Assembly: GCA_023374045.1 (NCBI GenBank)
Contig: CM041779.1
Location: 294,758,167 to 294,822,166 of the forward strand
Direction: 5' to 3'
Source of the DNA: Limonium bicolor
Lineage: Eukaryota; Streptophyta; Magnoliopsida; Caryophyllales; Plumbaginaceae
DNA: 64,000 nt
The position numbers and the translations under genes were made by a program. Shown here piece by piece: positions 34,680 through 47,362 of the stretch. Below the pieces are notes generated by a model. That model made no database searches and was not told the DNA's origin. It was given only the letters and a program-made list of their open reading frames with translations. How positions within the stretch are numbered: the stretch's first letter is position 1; each line of letters starts with the position of its first letter.

Positions 34680-37600
34680 TGAAATACCCCGTAATTAAAA
34701 ACAGTGATTAATTAGGCTAATTATATTTTTAAAGGCTTAATTACACTAAAATAAATATGAGGGAACAAATCCCGAAGAAAACGGACCTTTAAAATGGGTT
34801 AAAAGCATAAACGAACCTTAAAGCGCGTTTTTCGAGGAAACCGGGAAAACGTGACTTTAAGCGGGTCAAATAGGCTCGTAACAATTTTGGTAAACTAAAT
34901 AGTCACTAATAAATATTAGTGAAGCTTTGGAACCAATAAAATTAATTAAACGAGAAAATCCCGGAAAAACGGGTACCGGTTAGTGAAAACTGTAACAACC
35001 GGGAAGTTGTGGGGGAGAATGCAAATTAAACAAACTTAGTGTGTCCACTGTTGCAAATAAAAAGCAAAAATCTGTAGAGGGGCATGTGTGTAGCCGATTT
35101 CCCTCTCACTCCCTCTCTCTTATTATTCCTAATTCACTAAATGACAAAAGGAATAAGTAAAAAGAAAACAAAATTCTCTCACCTTACCACCCATCCCCCT
35201 CTCTCTCGATTTCTCTCACCTCCCTATTCTCTCTTCTTCCTCCTTGCACGATGACAATGGCGATTTGGACAAACCAAACCAGCCCTCTCCTTCTCTCTCA
35301 ATTTTGAAGGCTCAAACCTTGTCCAAAAATCATAAAAACCATACCACTAGAATCCCCTTGCAAAGGAGAACATTCTCCTCCTTTCAAAAATCGAAAAGCT
35401 CAATTTTCATTTCGGTGGGTGTTCCCCATTTGAAGATTCAAGTCCACCATTAGAAGCACCTTCACCTCCTCTTCATCTTGAGGTAAAAAGAAGTTCGAAA
35501 ATCCATCGTTTCTAGCTCTCATTAACATTATAAGAATTTCCATGTTTTGAACTCTTGGCTCTTTGTTGCTTCAGCCAATTTTGGCTCCTTCTTGGGCTAG
35601 AAATCTTGTTCTTTCACTAGTCAAGAACTTCATCTACTCATTGGAAGGTAACACTCTTTTCTAAACCCTAAAACTTAAACTCTAGGGTTAGTGTAAAGTG
35701 GATGCTAAATTGGTATGTGTATTGGTATGTGCTGTAGCACTTGTGTGGTGTGAATCTCATTGGGACCGAGAACAAAGGAGAAGAAAGGAAGAGGAAGGAA
35801 AAGAAAGAAAGAAAAAACTAACAAGTCAAGGTAATGCCCTTACCTTGGGTTAGTTTGTGTATGTGGTATTGTAACAGTTTTTGAGTAAGTAAAATGATTA
35901 ATGGATTGAGTAATGAGTAGTGGTAATGTAGTAATGTATTGGAGAAAAGAATGTAACAGTTTTTGAAGTTTTAAATGATGTTTAAAACTTGGGAAACCTT
36001 GGGTAGGGAATGTGTATGTGTGCAGGATTTTATGGATGTTGTAGTAGTATTGAAATGTGTATAATGAGTATTGTGTAACAGGTTGTGAGAACATGAATTG
36101 TGAACTGAAATAGTGTGTGAGCAAAGTAAGAATTATAGGGGAGACTATGTCAAATTTTGTGTAGAAATGAGAGGACTTAGCTTGTGTAAAAAGAGGAAGT
36201 AGTTAGAGAGTTTTAATGGAGTGCTTTAGCAGTTGTAACAGATTTGGAAATGAGGTTGTAAATGAAAGGAAACTAGAGTGTAAGGTAATGCATTTTGGAT
36301 GCTAGGAGTAGCATTAGTTGAAGGAGTATTGAAGTGTAAGAGTTAAGGTAAAAATCTGTAGCATAGAAGGAAGAAACAAAATCTGTAGCATAAGTGTGAG
36401 GAAACTAGTATAAGTGTTGAAAATGTAATGAGGAAAATGTGTAAGTAAATGCAAGGATTGAGTAGTAAGTTTGGTGGATGAATTAAGGTGATTTAGAGTG
36501 TCTAAATAGTACTAAAACATGTTAGGATCCAAGTAGGAAGAGTGGGGAGACAATGGGTGAAATTGGGGAAAGAAAAATAAATCGGTAGCAATGTTCTGGA
36601 ACCGTCCGACCCAGCGTCTGGATCGGACGTGGGTCGGACATGGCTTAAATAACGAGAATCAAACTTTCTGGAACCGTCCGACCCAGAGCCGTGAGTCGGA
36701 CGTGGTGGGGACGGGCCTTGATAATCGACAGGAAATCTTTCTGGAATGGTCCAACCCAGGGCCGTGAGTCGGACGTGGGTCGGACGGGCGAACATTTTCT
36801 CCATCGAAGTTTCTGACTTCGTCCGACCCAGAGGTTGGGTCGGACGTGGGTCGGACATGACCTGGATGACAAAATCGAAACTTTCTGGAATGGTCCGACC
36901 TAGAGGGTATGGGTCGGACGGAATAGTGCTGGATCAGACGGGAGTAATTTCAGAGGACGAAAACCTACTGGAATGGTCCGACCCAGGGGTGGGTCGGACG
37001 GTGGGTCGGACGGCCCAAACACTAAAAAAAAAAAATGTTTTAATTATATGACTATAGTAATCATATATACATATATCTATGCCTATATACCTATATGCAT
37101 ATATATGTAGTAATACACCATTGATGAAGTAATAATGGTAAGGAAGTAGGTAAGCTTGTAAGAAAACAAGTTTATGAGGTAGTAAAGAAAAGAATGATTT
37201 CATAACCAATGATGAATGTAAAGAAGTAGTAAGTATACATTGAAAGTATCAATGAGGGAGTAAATTAGATCAATAATAGATCATTGATCATACTACTTCA
37301 TGTATGTATAGGAATCAAATAGTTAATCTCCAAAGGAACCGGTAAACTTCGAACGTATCGATGGTGAACGGTATGATTTCCTCATGCCCTGTATCCTAAC
37401 TTGGTTACCCCGATTTGTGTGCTTATGTGATCACCAACAAGACAAATGCATGAATCGGATTTATATTGCACTTATATGTGTTTGAACTATATTGTTCTTG
37501 TTTATGCTCTTGAACATTTAGTTTGTATAATTCATGAAATGAATGAATGGAAATGGAGTGTATGTGTAAGTATGAGTACTTGTGTATGTATGTATGTATG

Positions 37601-38718
37601 GAAGTAAGTAAGGACTTCTACTAATTCCTAACAACCTAACTCCTAACATGAGTAATGAGTAAAATGGAATGAGTAGAAGCCCGATATAGTTTCGGCCACG
37701 CGTGAGGATAAGGAACCACAAGAGGTTGGAACCGAATCCTGGCTATGATTTTCCTTGGACCAATTCCCTTTGTATGGGTAGCATCCTGGATTAGTGGGCC
37801 ACCCTAAAGCCCGGTGGTGGGAAGTAGTATTCCCTGCCCGGAGGTCATACCGACTTAACTGGAAGTAAAGTATGTAAGAAGTATTGTATTGTATTGGTCT
37901 TGACTATTGTAAGTCATTGACCCGGAGTAAAAGTATTGAACACCCGATTAACCCGGGCGTGTAATAAGGCTAACAAGACCTTGTATGTATTGGAGAATTG
38001 TATCTCCGTGGTGCGGTGAGTATGGTAAGAGTGGATGAATGACTTGTATTGTATTCCTTGTATGTATTGTATGTATGTATGCTTGGTAAAATGAATGTAT
38101 GTTGTATTGTATTGTATAAAGCATGTATGTATGTATGAATGAAACGAACCGCATGTACTCGACCAAATAGTTGGCATACCCTCGCTAGTACGCGGGGTAT
38201 GCGGTTATCATATGCAGCGTAAGCTGACCCCCTAGGGGGAATGTTTTACTCCACAGGTACCCGCGAGGCGTGAAGGTAGAGTAAGGGCAGCATGTAATTC
38301 TTTTTGGAGTAGTTAGTAGGAATTGGAATAGTGTACCGAGTTGTACACGGCTAGAGCTTTTTGGGTAGCCGGTGTACCATGTGGTACACCTTTTTGGTAT
38401 ATTGAATTCTTGATTGGATAGGAAGGAGTGGTTGTATAAACTCATCATTTCGGGAAGTAGGCATGGAATGTAATTTGTATACTTTAGACACTCGGTAATC
38501 AAATGTAATTAAGTAATTGGTATTGTAAAGTAAGTAGTATGTATGTATTCATTCTAATCGTCAGACCGATACGGTAAGTAGTAGTAGCCTTGTTAACCTT
38601 GGATGGTTAACGGCATTGTATCACCCGCCGAGGGAGTAGGTAAGTATTCCGCTGCGAGTAAGGTAATTATGGGAAGGATCAGAGGAGGAATGGAAGGATT
38701 AGCGGTTGGGGTGTTACA
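34680..38718 (+). repeat. Tekay-type LTR (4039 bp), shared with the LARD remnant on its right
   Basis: It starts TGAAATACCCC after a polypurine tract and ends GGGGTGTTACA. It is diverged from the LARD and minus-strand Tekay LTRs but keeps the same plan, for example the CAGACCGATAC...GCCTTGTTA block before the end (38571-38600). A GC-rich inverted-motif array lies at 36597-37018. Its right end is not followed by a primer site but by LARD interior sequence from about 930 bases further in, so a deletion or recombination joined them. Confidence 0.85.
36597..37018 (+). repeat. Six-unit GTCCGACCCAG/GGGTCGGAC array in LTR
   Basis: Units of roughly 70 bases contain TTCTGGAAYSGTCCGACCCAG followed 10-20 bases later by GGGTCGGACG, so each can form a hairpin. 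The leading TCTGGAATGG word is shared with the arrays at 44564 and 54823 on the opposite strand. Open frames across it are not genes. Confidence 0.85.
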
Positions 38719-41700
38719 GGAAAGGCCTAACGTCCGACCATTACGTTAACAAACATACCAGTCAGCAGGAAGCTGGACTTGGTCAAGATCTCAGACATGG
38801 CAACGCCATGAAGATTTTCTTTTTAACTCAAGATTTTATTCCAAACCCATAACTTTTCTTTCAACCCACAAACCTTTCTTTTAAAACCTCATATTTTTTT
38901 AAAAAAAAACCAAACCAGAAGAATCACGGTGAGTATCATTGAGTGATACAAGAGGAGTTGACAATAGAATACTTCACCTAGGCGTGTGACGAGCACTACG
39001 AGTGTACCCAAATACGGGATGTGGGACGATCGCACTCCGAAGGGGCTTGTGGGCGCAACAGACCACTTGTGAGTTAGTCGGGTAAGTGGTAACGTACCAA
39101 TAAGGTACCCCACATATGTATACATGTAGTGTACGAAACACGGGAAGTAGTCAGCTCCGTTCTACGAACCATAAGTGAATACAAACCCGAACAGTTGGAT
39201 ACCTCGAACAATTGAAGGAACTCAGACGAGCTTACAAGCTAAAGGAGTCAAGAACTCACTCCAGGAGTATGATTAAGAGTTAAAAAGTGCGAGAAGAACT
39301 AGTAATTGATCAAAGACATTGGATATGTCTCAAGAATATCGAAGCAAAAGCATATTAGCTGGAATGAAAACCCAGTCTAAACACAGTAAGGCAATGCCTA
39401 ACATGAACACACCAATGTCCAAATGGACAAAGTGAAATACCTAGAGTGATCATCTAAGGTACCGGACGATACCGTTCATCACCGAAGGAAATCCCAAACC
39501 GGTTTAAAACATAAGGAAAACCACCAGTGGTCTACCCTAAGAATGGGAGACGTTATAACCCTAAATGGGACAAACTGAAATCTGAACCGCAACGCGGAGT
39601 AAACTGAACTCACTCGAATGCTAGCCGGATGTAACGGCATAATCAACAATACCCAGGAGCAATCCATAAAAGGTATCAAGTCAACATAGTTGAATGAAGT
39701 GTCGTAATAAGAGCAGCAAAACCATACTGAACACTCGGTTAGAACACCGAAGGGATCCCACCTACCAGGGGATACCCTAAATCAAATAAATGGTACCCAT
39801 CAATACCAAGACACCTGAAGGGCATCCAGCAGACGGAAGCATGATGCGATGATCCCATCATGGAGCCCATTAAATACCTCCAAGCCATTTGATGGCATAC
39901 AGAGTAATGCAAATATACGTGAACCGCCTAAGATGAGCAAAGATCTAGGCAACATGGCTAGTAAGCTAGGAACCCATTACAATACAAACTCAACGGTTGC
40001 AAAACCATAGTGAACCATATGGAGAGTTGCCAAGAACGGCACCGGTAAATAGTTTAATAACTAACGAGCAAAGATACCCCTCGTTAATGTGAGACCGCAA
40101 GAGTGGTGAACACATAGATTCCAAGAAGGGAATACCACCAGTGAATCTGATAATACATCTTTTTTAGAACTACTAATGTAGTGAAGCTTGAGTATACAAT
40201 TATCGCCAAGCAATGTGAAATAGGCTTTGATGACAACTATTGGAAACCGAGGAGTAATCGGTTAAGAAGAAATACGTGAAGAAGGAACCTGAAGTGTAAA
40301 AATCAATAGCGCTCAAGGAGCTTAGAGATATAAAAGAATGTCGTATGCTATAATCAGCCAAGTAAACGGCAAACCATTGTATATTGGTAGAAAAACATGA
40401 GCAGAAGCTAATGAAATAGTGGATGCCATGGAAACCAAGTCGTAAATAAATACGAACATGGTGCACATCAAGCGACCAATACATATGATTAAGTCACACA
40501 ATGAGATGGAGTTGAGGAATAAGATGGTAGACAGACCAAGTGATGAAGCACCACACAAGGAAGTAATGTTCATTCCTATTGCAATCTCATAAGAGATTTA
40601 CTGCCAAGTGTTTACGCCTCTGCACTCTGTAGGACTGAGTGTTTTGGTATTGCACTTATGCAGTAATGATCGAGTGGGATAGCTATGAAATTGGGAAAAT
40701 GACAATTATGGTTAAAGGTAGAAGGAAACGTACGAAGTCATACGGACCAAAGCTTGGGAAAATGCAGGGTCATAATTCAGAGGCCACTGGTAATAGAGGA
40801 GGAACTACAACTAAGTAGTGGGTTAACCTCAACCGACAACATGTCGGGGGAATCAAGTGAATAACCACAAAAATACACAATAGTATGTATATAGATTCCT
40901 AAAGAGCTGGATAGAAAATCCGAAGATCATTGAATTCACGTACGGTAGAAGAATAACACGCTTGATTGATAAACCTTATTCCCAAGATAAAAAGGATATA
41001 AAAAGGTGATGTATAACACATTAAGAATAACGAAAAGGGCGAATAGACCCTAGGTTATCAGGGTCGCGCAGCAGAAGCTAGTGGGCCCAAATTCTAAGGG
41101 TTAATATACCTAGTGAACGAATGGCTAATTATCAATGCCTAAAGCTTCAAAGGCTAGAACCGAACCCGGTTAAGAGTTAAATGAACTCCGATGAGAATTC
41201 TTGGTCCAGGGACTAACCAACAATGTGGTTAAGACCCTTTGACGAGAATACATTATATAATAGACCGCATGGAAGTTGAACTACTCCATGACAGCTGAAT
41301 GCCTTCGACCTATGTCCAATGTTGACACATGGTAGATTACGTGGGCGTAATCCCTTTGTAAGGGGGGTAGGGCAAAAACCACGAAATGTATGTTTTACGT
41401 GGTAGTGCGTAAACTACAATGCGCATAGCACAAAAGAATTTGTTTGATGATTGGTACTTATGTTACATAAACATATATATACCATTCATAATGTAATTGA
41501 GGTTGATTGTGAGATTTGAAGTGGAAAGGAGTATTGATTATGAGAAATTTAAGGTGAACTGAGTAGAGAAACTCCATAGGGGATGGAGAACCCCGATTGG
41601 TAATAATTTGGGAAATGAGTATGTTTGAGGAGTTTGATGAGTATAAATCGGTATGAAACCGATGTTGAACCTAGGGGGAAGTGAGTCCCCTAGGTAATTT

Positions 41701-42415
41701 GAGTTGACTTGATATTTGTGAATAATTTGAGGATAGAGATTGATTTTACTTGTGAACTATTGGAGGATAGAAAGACTAATTGGAGTTATACATTTGAGTT
41801 CTTAAGTATAATAATTAATGAGATGGCTAGTAAGTTAATGGATGGGATGACTAGTAAGTAAGTAAATGAATTCTAGAAATTGGTAAATATATGGTTGTAT
41901 TAGTATGATTAGAAAGATAAAAAGATAGAAAATGAAATTAATATTTGACTATTTGATGTGTGAATTTGGGGTGGGGAGGTGGAACTTGTTTTGCTAGCAA
42001 TCAAGGGAAACCGAACACCAAATTAGGGTGGATGGATAGTTCAACACCAATGCCGATCACATTGGGGTTGAATGACTCTTGAAGTTCTGTACAAGTGGCC
42101 ATAAGTAATCACACTAGTAATAGGTGAAACTAACATAAATTGGAACTTGGAGTTGCATGGAAGTTTTCAAAATGAATTTCCAAATGATCCCGAAAATGAT
42201 TTTCTTCAAACTTGAGAATGAGGATTGGTTTCGAAACCACTCCCACAGGCGCTAGTGGATCTTTCATGGCTAGGCACGGGTATCCGGTTGAATCATGGAG
42301 GTGAAGCTAGTTGTGAGTCGGTGGAGGTGTTGAATAGTTTTGAAACCACTACAACGGACGAGCAAGGGTACTAAGTGACCTGTAGGACGCTTGTATTCCC
42401 CTCTCTCTTCTAAGG
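38719..42415 (+). mobile_element. Rearranged LARD interior
   Basis: Non-coding sequence homologous in reverse orientation to 12100-15350 of the first LARD. Order is preserved over about 3.4 kb. The first 930 bases of interior, including the primer site, are missing, and the left end joins the LTR directly. A polypurine-like AAGGGGGGTAGGGC lies at 41359-41372. The right boundary, near 42415, is approximate. Confidence 0.7.
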
Positions 42416-43214
42416 TAAAAAGTTTCAAACCCCATTGGTGAAGGAAATGGCATTTTTATGGAGCTTGGAGTCCCCTCTCTCTTCTAAGGTAAACAGTTTC
42501 AAAGAAAAATTCATTTTCTTCACCTTTCTCTCTTGACCAATTTTGCCTTTGTAACACCTTGCTTTCTTCTTGTTTTGGAGCCTTGTTTCAACCCTCCAAT
42601 GGTGGAGTAATTCCCTCTTGACTCAAGGGTGAAAGCCCCTCTTAAAAGCTCTAAAAGGTAAACCCTAACTTTGTGTTTAACCCCTTTGATTGGATTGAAA
42701 TTTCCTAAGGGTTTAAATGGTTAATCGAATCCATTTCTTGTTTCTTTGAATGTGGGATGGAGTTTGGCAACTCCATTCCCACTTGACCGAATTTGGGAAG
42801 AAGAGGAACAAGAGGAGAATCAAAAGAAGAAATTGTGAGCTTAAGGTAAGAAACTCACCTTAATGCCTACTTTAATTGCTATAGAATGGGAAGGGTAATT
42901 TAATGAATGAACCCAAATTTGTGAGGAAAATGTGTTTGAATGTGATAGGAGGAAGTTTGTGAAATTTTGTTTGAAATAAGGGCTTTGAAGCCAAGTGATT
43001 CCTAGTTGTTGTTATATTGTGGTTTAGTAAGACTTTGGAGCTATATTGTGATTTGGTGAATTTTTGGATTGATATTAAGTGCTGGTAGGACCCTTGTAAG
43101 GGTGTGGTTAGCTTAGGGTTGATTTTGTGTGAAAATTGGTGGTTTACAATCTGTTAACTTTATAGGGAGGTTATGGCAAAATTTGGTAAAAATAATGTGT
43201 TCTAGGTGTTGTAA
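42416..43214 (+). repeat. Partial LTR of the Tekay/LARD family
   Basis: The layout resembles the middle of the family's LTRs in plus orientation (CCCCTCTCTCTTCTAAGGTAA, TTGTTTTGGAGCC, AACCCTAACTTTG, CTTAAGGTAAG). The LTR start and polypurine tract are absent, and the segment is cut off by the minus-strand Tekay LTR at 43215. The left border is duplicated (CCCTCTCTCTTCTAAGGTAAA at about 42400 and 42474). Confidence 0.5.
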
Positions 43215-46200
43215 TGTAACACCCCTACTACGCACATAACTATACTTGGAATCGCAGCGGAAAATAAACAACTAAACGGTAACTAAACGATTGGTGCTAC
43301 AATGCCGTCAACCACCCACGTGGCTAACAAGGCTGAATAAATACAATTGTACCGGTCTGATGATCAGACTCCCGAGCATAGAACTAATAACCATATATAT
43401 ACATCAACATAATACCGAGTGTTTACAAAATCCTTTCACCGTATACCGTCACTGTAACCACCATAAACAAGTATATAATACGCCACGGGAGCACAGGCGC
43501 AACCCGGGCAACATCCAAAAGTACTCCAAAAGTAAACTACTCTCTAGGATCTAGAGCCACTCTGCTTCTTCGATCCTCATCCTGCAGTAAAAGAAATATG
43601 GATCCCCCGAGGGGGTCAGCAACCCTTGGCTGGCATGGTTAACGCGCAGTCCATCGACTACCGGAATGCGCGCAACTATTTGTCATGATGACATGGTATT
43701 TATTTTAAAAAACACACAACACATACATATATAACATAACACGGGTACTTGTACACATCATAACACATTCACAAACATACAATTCCTTTTAGGAAGAGAA
43801 CCCCACACAATTAGTCCCCATTGAGAGCTAGAGAATGTTTGCCACGCTCATACTAGCTCGTTACATAACTCGTTACCGTCCGGTTAGATTGGACAGTTAA
43901 CTTAACACAAGGTGCCTCGGATATAGTGATCCAAGCACACCAAAATAACACATAGTATGCCCCTGTGGCCCGACGTGAGTCAGTAAAATAGCCTTGGTTA
44001 AGCTAAAGGGAAGGTTAGAAACCAAATTGGAAACTTAACCATAACATACAGAGAGAATCGAACCGGTTATGACATCGACTCCCATACCCACACGCGTGGC
44101 CGGAACAGACCGGACTCCTCACTTCCCCCGTTAGCCTTGTTAGTAGTTCATCATTGAACACAACAAACAATTCACAATAAAGGTCAGGTCTTGTTAGACA
44201 CACACAAGGGAAGAGAGAGTCATACTCAACAACATAATATATTTAACAACTGTAAATCTTTACATGGTTTTAATCTTACAAGTCATAAACACACAGAAAA
44301 ACAAACAACACACAAGCCGGTGTAAACCGGTAGGCAACAGACTGCAAGAAAACCATACCTTGGTCCTTGCCTCGACTGATTTCCACCTTGAGAGAATCCT
44401 AAACACATTAGTAATGTCGGTTATTATTATTAACTTCAAACTTACTAAGTTTAACATGATTGTATGACATGTTTAATGTCTATCTTACCCTAGGTTACCT
44501 TCATTATACACCCTAGGGTTAACTACATAAGTCACATTCTTTCTGTTTTTTTTTTACAAGTTTGGTCCGACCGGACTTGCCGACCGGACTTGTCCATGTC
44601 CGTCGATTCCAGAAGAGTTTCTCCCTTCGGAAATTCAGCCCCGACCGGACTGCCAAGTCCGGTCCATGTCCGGTCGATTCCAGTAACTCAATCCGTACAC
44701 AATTACAAGCCGACCGACCTTGCAAGTTCGGGTCCCAAGGTCGGTCCATTCCAGAAGCCAATTTCGCAGGGTAAACAGGTCCCGACCGAAGCTTGCAAGT
44801 CCGGTCGCAAGTCCGGTCGGCCCCAAATCTTTGTTTCCTTTTTACATTCAACTCCAAACTTCACCCCATATAACCTAGTACTTCCTAACCTCATTTGGGT
44901 ACTTAAAACACAACTTAAGACATCTTTAAACACTCATAAAACTCATTTTCTAATTCCTTAAGCCTTTACTTATTCCTTCACAAAATTCCTTCCTAACACT
45001 TACAATATTTTCTCTAGTTTTGCAAGTGGTGTTTCATACCTAAGATAACTACTATCCCAAAATGCTTTCTCCTTATTTAACATCATCTCCCAAGCATCAT
45101 CTCTCACAACTAACTCTTATATCATCTTAACAATTCTTTTCCAAGTTTACACTTTCTCCTTATTACCAAAGTTTGCCTAAGTATTTACCTAAGTCCCTAA
45201 GTGCTTTGGTACTTACTAGAACCTCAAGATCATGTCTAAGTCCTTATTACACTCTAGAACACTTCCTAGTTCATCAAAATTCCTTTACAACATCTTGAAC
45301 TCCTTATTCATTTCCTACATTTTCTAACTCACCAAATCTTATGTAACACTTAAAACTTCTTGCTTTTACCTAAATTTTGACATGGATTCCCCTAGAACAT
45401 TACTAAGCCTAAACACTTGTTTCTCCATTAAACACACAAAAACATCTAGAACACTTTCTTACACAACTACACCAAATTCACACTACATCACAATATAGTG
45501 CATAACTTAAATTGCATGGCACTTAGGCCCTTAAAATGCATGGCTCTTAGGCCCTTAAAGTGCTTAAATCATAAACACTGAATTTCCACAATATATATGC
45601 CTTTAACCTGCGATTACATACAACAAGACATATGGTATTTACTAGTCTCCTTGAGAACATTTACTAGGTCATTACCATTTGCTCTTTAGGTAGTTTTAAT
45701 AAGCATTTATGAGCTCATTTCTCCTAAGGCATTAAACAACATTAAGTTAGTAGATTTACCTCTTTTTCCAAAACACTTCCTTCTTGTTTCCTTACAAAAC
45801 CGTATGGTATTTTGATTCCTTGTCAAGTTCTAGACAATATACAAACATTATAATGAGTATTCAAGCTATAGCTTCATCTCATTGTAAACCCTAATTTTAC
45901 ATTGTTTCAAAAACATTAATGTAGTTGTTTTACCTTGATCTTTGAAGAGAGTTTGGATATATAACAAGAGAGGACTCCACCTAGTCCATGAAGAGTTGAA
46001 ATGAAGCTAGAACAAAGTCACACAAAGAGCTATATCAATGTGTATTTTCGGTCAAGGTAAGAACATGGAGGAAACATGATTTTTCTTTGAGATTCCTTAC
46101 CTAGAAGCAAAGGAGATCAAAATATGTCAAAATACAAGCTCAAGCTCCTTCAATGGTGGAACACCTTGGCACCGAAATGGGGCTCTTGGAGTTTTGAGAA

Positions 46201-47049
46201 GATAGGAATGAAGAGCTTGATGAGAGGAAGAGATTGGTGGTGTTTGTTTTTGATTTGGACAAGTGAGCAAGATTTTACAAGTGGTCAAAGTAGAGTTTAA
46301 TGGTGGTGGTGGTATTACCGTGAGAGAACAAGGAAGAAGGAAGAGAGAGGTGAGGTGGAAACCGTGTGAATGAAGGAAAGAAATGAGAGAATGAAGATAG
46401 AATTTGCTTTAAGGAGATATTTATGCTTATAAAGTAAAAAGTAAGTTATTAATTTCTTTACTTACTTATATTATCAACTAAAGAGTGGTGAGTCACACAC
46501 TTAGAAAACCGGCCCCCTTTATTAGTGTGAGGGGGTGTTTTAGTCTTTGTTTGTCAATTTAATTACTTAATACAACATATGTTATAAACTAGCTTGTAAA
46601 AGTACTATTCACCTAAACAAGGCACTTAGAAGTGAAATTTTTGATTTCCCATTAATATAGCCACCCAAATGTGATACTATATAGTACACATATATATTTA
46701 AGAGTAATGATGGACATTTAGCCACTCAAAACTCATTTACAAGACAATTTTTCAAAAATGTGCTTTAAGACTTCTTAAAGCACATTTTGTGTTTTAACTT
46801 GTTTTCAAGCTTGGTTTTCTTTGGTAATTGGTTTAATATGTTCATTAGTATATAAATGAGGTCTTGGTAAGCTCATTAGGTCTTACCAAGTTTATCCCAA
46901 GCTTAGAGCACATTTTGGCTCTTATTGACTTTAAAGCACATTTGTGTTTCCTTTGTTTAAATTTGTTTACTAAGGTTTCTAAGACTCTTTTAGTCTTATT
47001 ACACCCTACTTAGGTGTTTAAAACACATAACTAGGTTTGGGGTATTTCA
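43215..47049 (-). repeat. 3' LTR of the minus-strand Tekay element (3835 bp)
   Basis: The plus strand reads TGTAACACCCC at the left and GGGGTATTTCA at the right. It pairs with 53468-57319 over its full length. Confidence 0.93.
44564..44825 (-). repeat. GGTCCGACCGGACTTG array in Tekay LTR
   Basis: Repeats of CCGACCGGACTTG, GTCCGGTCGATTCCAG and CAAGTCCGGTCG form overlapping inverted pairs over about 260 bases. The copy in the other LTR is at 54823-55083. Confidence 0.85.
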
Positions 47050-47066
47050 ATCTACCCCCCTTAAAA
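47050..47066 (-). promoter_or_regulatory. Polypurine tract of the minus-strand Tekay
   Basis: The minus strand reads TTTTAAGGGGGGTAGAT directly before TGAAATACCCC. Confidence 0.88.
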
Positions 47067-47312
47067 GAACTTTGTCCCCAAAGTTCATACTTCCACATAA
47101 CTAAACATTAGAACATGAGGAACACATATCAAAACACTTCTATATCACATTAACAACATCTTACATCATATCGGACCCATGGTCCAAACAACAAAACATC
47201 ATTCAGACTTAGCGGTCTGTAACATTAACAACATGACAATACAACAGTAACAACATGACAATACAACACAGACAATGTATTCAAATACATGTCATACATA
47301 TGACCGAAACGG

Positions 47313-47326
47313 CTCTACCCCCCTTA
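47313..47326 (-). promoter_or_regulatory. Second polypurine motif after pol
   Basis: The minus strand reads TTAAGGGGGGTAGAGCC, 37 bases after the pol stop codon, preceded by GGGGCGTACCCC. It matches the placement at 34201 and differs from the true tract only at its last bases. Confidence 0.65.
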
Positions 47327-47362
47327 AATAGGGGTACGCCCCGTACCCTATACATACAAATA

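Noticed and set aside
36502..37051. Open frames of 75-118 residues across the LTR array
   Set aside because: They result from the GC-rich repeat and occur on both strands.
44519..44961. Overlapping open frames on both strands in the Tekay LTR
   Set aside because: Same explanation: GC-rich inverted repeats without stop codons. The paired LTR gives equivalent frames with different ends.
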